Assembly (NCBI GenBank): GCA_011043895.1
Contig: DRBZ01000057.1
Span: 1 to 18,564 of the forward strand
Reading direction: 5' to 3'
Length of the DNA stretch: 18,564 nt
Origin: Candidatus Cloacimonadota bacterium
Lineage (GTDB): Bacteria > Cloacimonadota > Cloacimonadia > JGIOTU-2
Both the position numbers and the translations under genes were made by a program. Position 1 is the stretch's first letter. The number at the start of each line of letters is the position of its first letter. Positions 17,098 through 18,564 of the stretch are shown piece by piece. The notes under the pieces are model-generated. The model did no database searches. It was given only the letters and a program-made list of their open reading frames with translations, and was not told the DNA's origin.

Positions 17098-17469
17098 TTA
17101 TGGGGTGACAAATGGTTTGGCAATTAACCGTTCCTGGCACTGTATGAGTTTACGTTGCAGCTCCAGGTTTTCTGCTTGTAGCTCCTGTATGGCTTGGTCC
17201 CGTAACTGGTCCCGGCGTGCAGCACGTTCGCTGAGTTCCCTTAAATTTGGAACCTCATTACCAAACATACTACCTTCACCAGTGATAAGCCAGTGAATAT
17301 TGAGATTGTGATCATTAGCAAGATGATAAAGAAATTGCAAGCGAGGCTGTGTCTTATCTGATTCAATAAGTGAGATTATCTCACGTCCATAATCATACTT
17401 CTTAACAAGCTCAGATTGTGTCATACCAATGCTTTTCCTAAATTCCTTAAAGCGATTACCTAAGCTCAT
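17098..17469 (-). CDS. XRE-family helix-turn-helix repressor
   Basis: 123 residues read leftward. The N-terminal Cro/CI-type HTH spans ~3-58: FKEFRKSIGMTQSELVKKYD, then GREIISLIESDKTQPRLQFL. IHWLITGEGSMF follows, as is typical of phage-like repressors. The C-terminal ~45 residues form a charged coiled coil (RDQLRDQAIQELQAENLELQ), suggesting dimerisation without a protease domain. The start at 17469 is supported by AGGA six to seven bases upstream on the minus strand; a longer frame to 17484 lacks this. It faces a region with three GTTAA half-sites, its likely operator, and probably represses both itself and the rightward genes (inference). Confidence 0.85.
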   Translation of the reverse strand: MSLGNRFKEFRKSIGMTQSELVKKYDYGREIISLIESDKTQPRLQFLYHLANDHNLNIHWLITGEGSMFGNEVPNLRELSERAARRDQLRDQAIQELQAENLELQRKLIQCQERLIAKPFVTP

Positions 17470-17503
17470 TATACATCCTAACATTAAAAAATATCACACT
17501 TTA

Positions 17504-17526
17504 GTTAAAAAACTTAACAAAGTTAA
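17504..17526. promoter_or_regulatory. Candidate repressor operator: three alternating GTTAA half-sites
   Basis: GTTAA at 17504-17508, its inverse TTAAC at 17514-17518, and GTTAA at 17522-17526 form two overlapping inverted repeats with 5- and 3-base spacers. They sit between the leftward repressor gene and the rightward small ORFs, where a phage operator is expected. A leftward promoter (TTGTTA with a TGTGATATT-type -10) would overlap them. Confidence 0.55.
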
Positions 17527-17614
17527 TATTTCTCACATCTCTTATCATCAAGATTAAATAAAAATAAACAAAGAGGTTAGAAAGATGTCAAGAAATATGA
17601 GGCAAGGAGGACTG

Positions 17615-17692
17615 ATGGAATCCCTCACAGCAATCTTCGTGATCTTCCTCTATATTATTATTAATAATAAGTATATATATAAGAATATTTAA
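17615..17692 (+). CDS. Small hydrophobic peptide of the mobile element
   Basis: 25 residues: a hydrophobic helix (SLTAIFVIFLYIIINNKYIY) with a basic end. ATG 17615 is preceded by AAGGAGG with four bases spacing, the strongest ribosome binding site in the element, which is the main reason to think it is translated. The same frame can start at ATG 17585, giving 35 residues. I recognise no family. Small membrane peptides in phage early regions can alter host membranes or act as toxins, but nothing here shows that. Confidence 0.5.
   Translation: MESLTAIFVIFLYIIINNKYIYKNI
17655..17670. repeat. 16-bp perfect A/T palindrome
   Basis: TTATTATTAATAATAA is a perfect palindrome inside the extremely A/T-rich stretch 17649-17700. 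It overlaps the 3' part of the small peptide gene. It may be a binding or unwinding site, or simply low complexity. Confidence 0.5.
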
Positions 17693-17698
17693 TATTAT

Positions 17699-17779
17699 AT
17701 GGCAGCTCGCAAAGCCAAACGCTGGCAGCAACAAGCGATCAGATCATTGCAAGCACAGTGCAAAAATCCGATAATATAA
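17699..17779 (+). CDS. Possible very short basic ORF
   Basis: 26 residues, MAARKAKRWQQQAIRSLQAQ followed by a six-residue tail. It is in the same frame as the preceding peptide, seven codon-equivalent bases after its stop. It is basic and helical, with codon and base composition like the following phage gene. There is no Shine-Dalgarno sequence before the ATG, so expression is doubtful; it could be a decayed piece of a longer gene. Confidence 0.25.
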   Translation: MAARKAKRWQQQAIRSLQAQCKNPII

Positions 17780-17831
17780 AATCCGCCTACGCACCGGCAA
17801 ACGGTTGCTACGGCGTGACAGGCAGGTAGGT

Positions 17832-18413
17832 ATGTGGTACACTACAAAAGAACTCGCCGATCTCCTATGTGTGTCTGAGCGGACCATACGCAGGAGAGCA
17901 AAAAAAGGCGAGTGGGAAACAAAGGAAATCCACGGACGTGGAGGGAGTGGAGGATCGAAATATAAGATATGGTATGAACAGAATATTGAGGACACCATTG
18001 CGGACACCCCCAAAAATGAGAATGCTGACAAATTATTGCGGACACCTAACGACACCATTACGGACATTGCGGACACTTTGGATAATCCCCTGTCAGACGA
18101 GATCCCTCTCCGCCAGCCGGCGGATAGGAACGAGAAGTCCGGCGTTGGGCTTGGTAACGGGATCATCTCGGTTGGTCTTATTGCCGGCATCAGCAAATTG
18201 ATGAAAGATGAGTATCGGAAGATACTTTACTATTGGATCACAAAAGGACTTACTCAATATGAGACAGGCAGGATTCTCGGAAAGTCAAAAGCTTATATTA
18301 AGAACAGAGAATTCGAGATGAGAGAAGCCGGCATACGCATACCTTCCCAGAGCGGCAAACGACAAAGCTTGTATATCGAAACGAGCTTTCGAAGATTGCC
18401 TGCATCAAACTGA
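17832..18413 (+). CDS. Mu-type HTH DNA-binding protein of the mobile element
   Basis: 193 residues. The N-terminus WYTTKELADLLCVSERTIRR, with KKGEWETKEIHGRGGSGG after it, resembles the Mu repressor/MuA N-terminal DNA-binding domain (HTH_Tnp_Mu_1 type). A polar linker (~55-105) follows. The C-terminus (~118-175) looks like a second HTH: YYWITKGLTQYETGRILGKS, then KNREFEMREAGIRIPSQ. It is far too short to be a full MuA transposase and has no DDE region. ATG 17832 begins directly at the conserved domain; the frame extends to TTG 17805. GGCAGGTAGG lies just upstream. The linker-coding DNA contains four ATT(G/A)CGGACA repeats. An early regulator or a lambda-O-like replication initiator are both possible. 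Confidence 0.7.
   Translation: MWYTTKELADLLCVSERTIRRRAKKGEWETKEIHGRGGSGGSKYKIWYEQNIEDTIADTPKNENADKLLRTPNDTITDIADTLDNPLSDEIPLRQPADRNEKSGVGLGNGIISVGLIAGISKLMKDEYRKILYYWITKGLTQYETGRILGKSKAYIKNREFEMREAGIRIPSQSGKRQSLYIETSFRRLPASN
17997..18076 (+). repeat. Iteron-like ATTGCGGACAC repeats inside the HTH gene
   Basis: ATTGCGGACAC occurs at 17997-18007, 18035-18045 and 18066-18076, with a near copy ATTACGGACAT at 18057-18067. The first, third and fourth copies read as I-A/T-D, but the 18035 copy is in another frame (L-L-R-T). Conservation is therefore at DNA level. The longer unit GACACCATTGCGGACA (17991) recurs exactly 60 bases later (18051) with one mismatch. Confidence 0.6.
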
Positions 18414-18426
18414 ACGGAGGTGTTTC

Positions 18427-18564
18427 ATGAATGAGCTCATGGACATAATCGATAAGCTGGAGGAATTACAGGAGGCGGAGCAGGAGTATCTTGTCTTGGC
18501 ATCCGGTAGTGGGCAGAACTGCACGCTCATCATGCTTATGCACCGGAAGAGAGCAGATCTCATC
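18427..18564 (+). CDS. Hypothetical phage protein, cut by the window end
   Basis: The first 46 residues only: MNELMDIIDKLEELQEAEQE, then YLVLASGSGQNCTLIMLMHR and KRADLI. GGAGG stands six bases before the ATG and the gene begins 13 bases after the HTH gene, so both are probably in one early operon. The start is acidic and helical. No family is recognisable from this fragment. Confidence 0.65.
   Translation, partial: MNELMDIIDKLEELQEAEQEYLVLASGSGQNCTLIMLMHRKRADLI

Larger units (their letters stand above)
17093..18564 (+). mobile_element. Left part of a phage-like or Mu-like transposable element
   Basis: A leftward XRE repressor, a compact operator region, then closely spaced small rightward genes including a Mu-type HTH protein reproduce the early region of temperate or transposable phages. 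The sequence from ~17700 on is visibly richer in G and C than the host genes. The left boundary is only a guess: TGTCGTTATGGGGTGACA begins at 17093, and transposable phage ends often begin TGT. The element runs off the window, so neither the right end nor a target duplication can be checked. Confidence 0.55.

Noticed and set aside
1..18564. CRISPR array, rRNA or complete insertion sequence
   Set aside because: No regularly spaced identical repeats, no rRNA sequence and no recognisable transposase with terminal repeats are visible on either strand.

Overview
The window looks like a low-GC, Gram-negative bacterial chromosome segment. Gram-negative is inferred from two LPS-type O-antigen ligase paralogues, a MacB/LolE-type permease and exported sensor proteins. 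An uncultured FCB-group lineage such as Cloacimonadota is a guess from gene flavour only; nothing here fixes the taxon. From about 17.1 kb to the right edge, organisation and base composition change to those of a phage-like mobile element.

Layout. 36-114: five back-to-back palindromes. 124-708: a frameshifted small gene followed by a DUF4342 protein, closed by a good terminator. 760-4553: a palindrome overlapping a possible -35 box, a CPA2 cation/proton antiporter fused to a PTS EIIA-like domain, and an O-antigen ligase with C-terminal TPRs. 4540-8155: four consecutive damaged genes. These are a second O-antigen ligase (frameshifted, 3' end lost), an ABC ATPase lacking its Walker A half, a MacB-like permease with one in-frame amber codon, and an M28 peptidase whose 5' end is gone. 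8263-9075: an intact DUF574-type SAM-dependent methyltransferase. 9259-15044: a signalling cluster of membrane-anchored solute-binding protein, HisKA_2 histidine kinase, response regulator with five PAS domains and no output domain, and an exported single-Cache protein, ending in a strong terminator. 15249-15323: tRNA-Gly(CCC) with its own promoter. 15442-17031: a YtcJ-like amidohydrolase. 17098-18564: the left part of a phage or transposable element.

How the genes fit together. The binding protein, kinase and REC-PAS5 protein are tightly packed and probably form one sensory pathway, with the sCache protein as a possible extra ligand binder. The ligases point to envelope polysaccharide assembly. 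The ATPase and permease are remnants of one ABC exporter. The right-hand element has a leftward XRE repressor, a divergent operator region with three GTTAA half-sites, and a rightward early operon with a Mu-type HTH protein. The most notable unexplained signal is a set of four ATT(G/A)CGGACA repeats inside that HTH gene. They fall in two different reading frames, so they look like DNA sites (iterons) rather than protein repeats.
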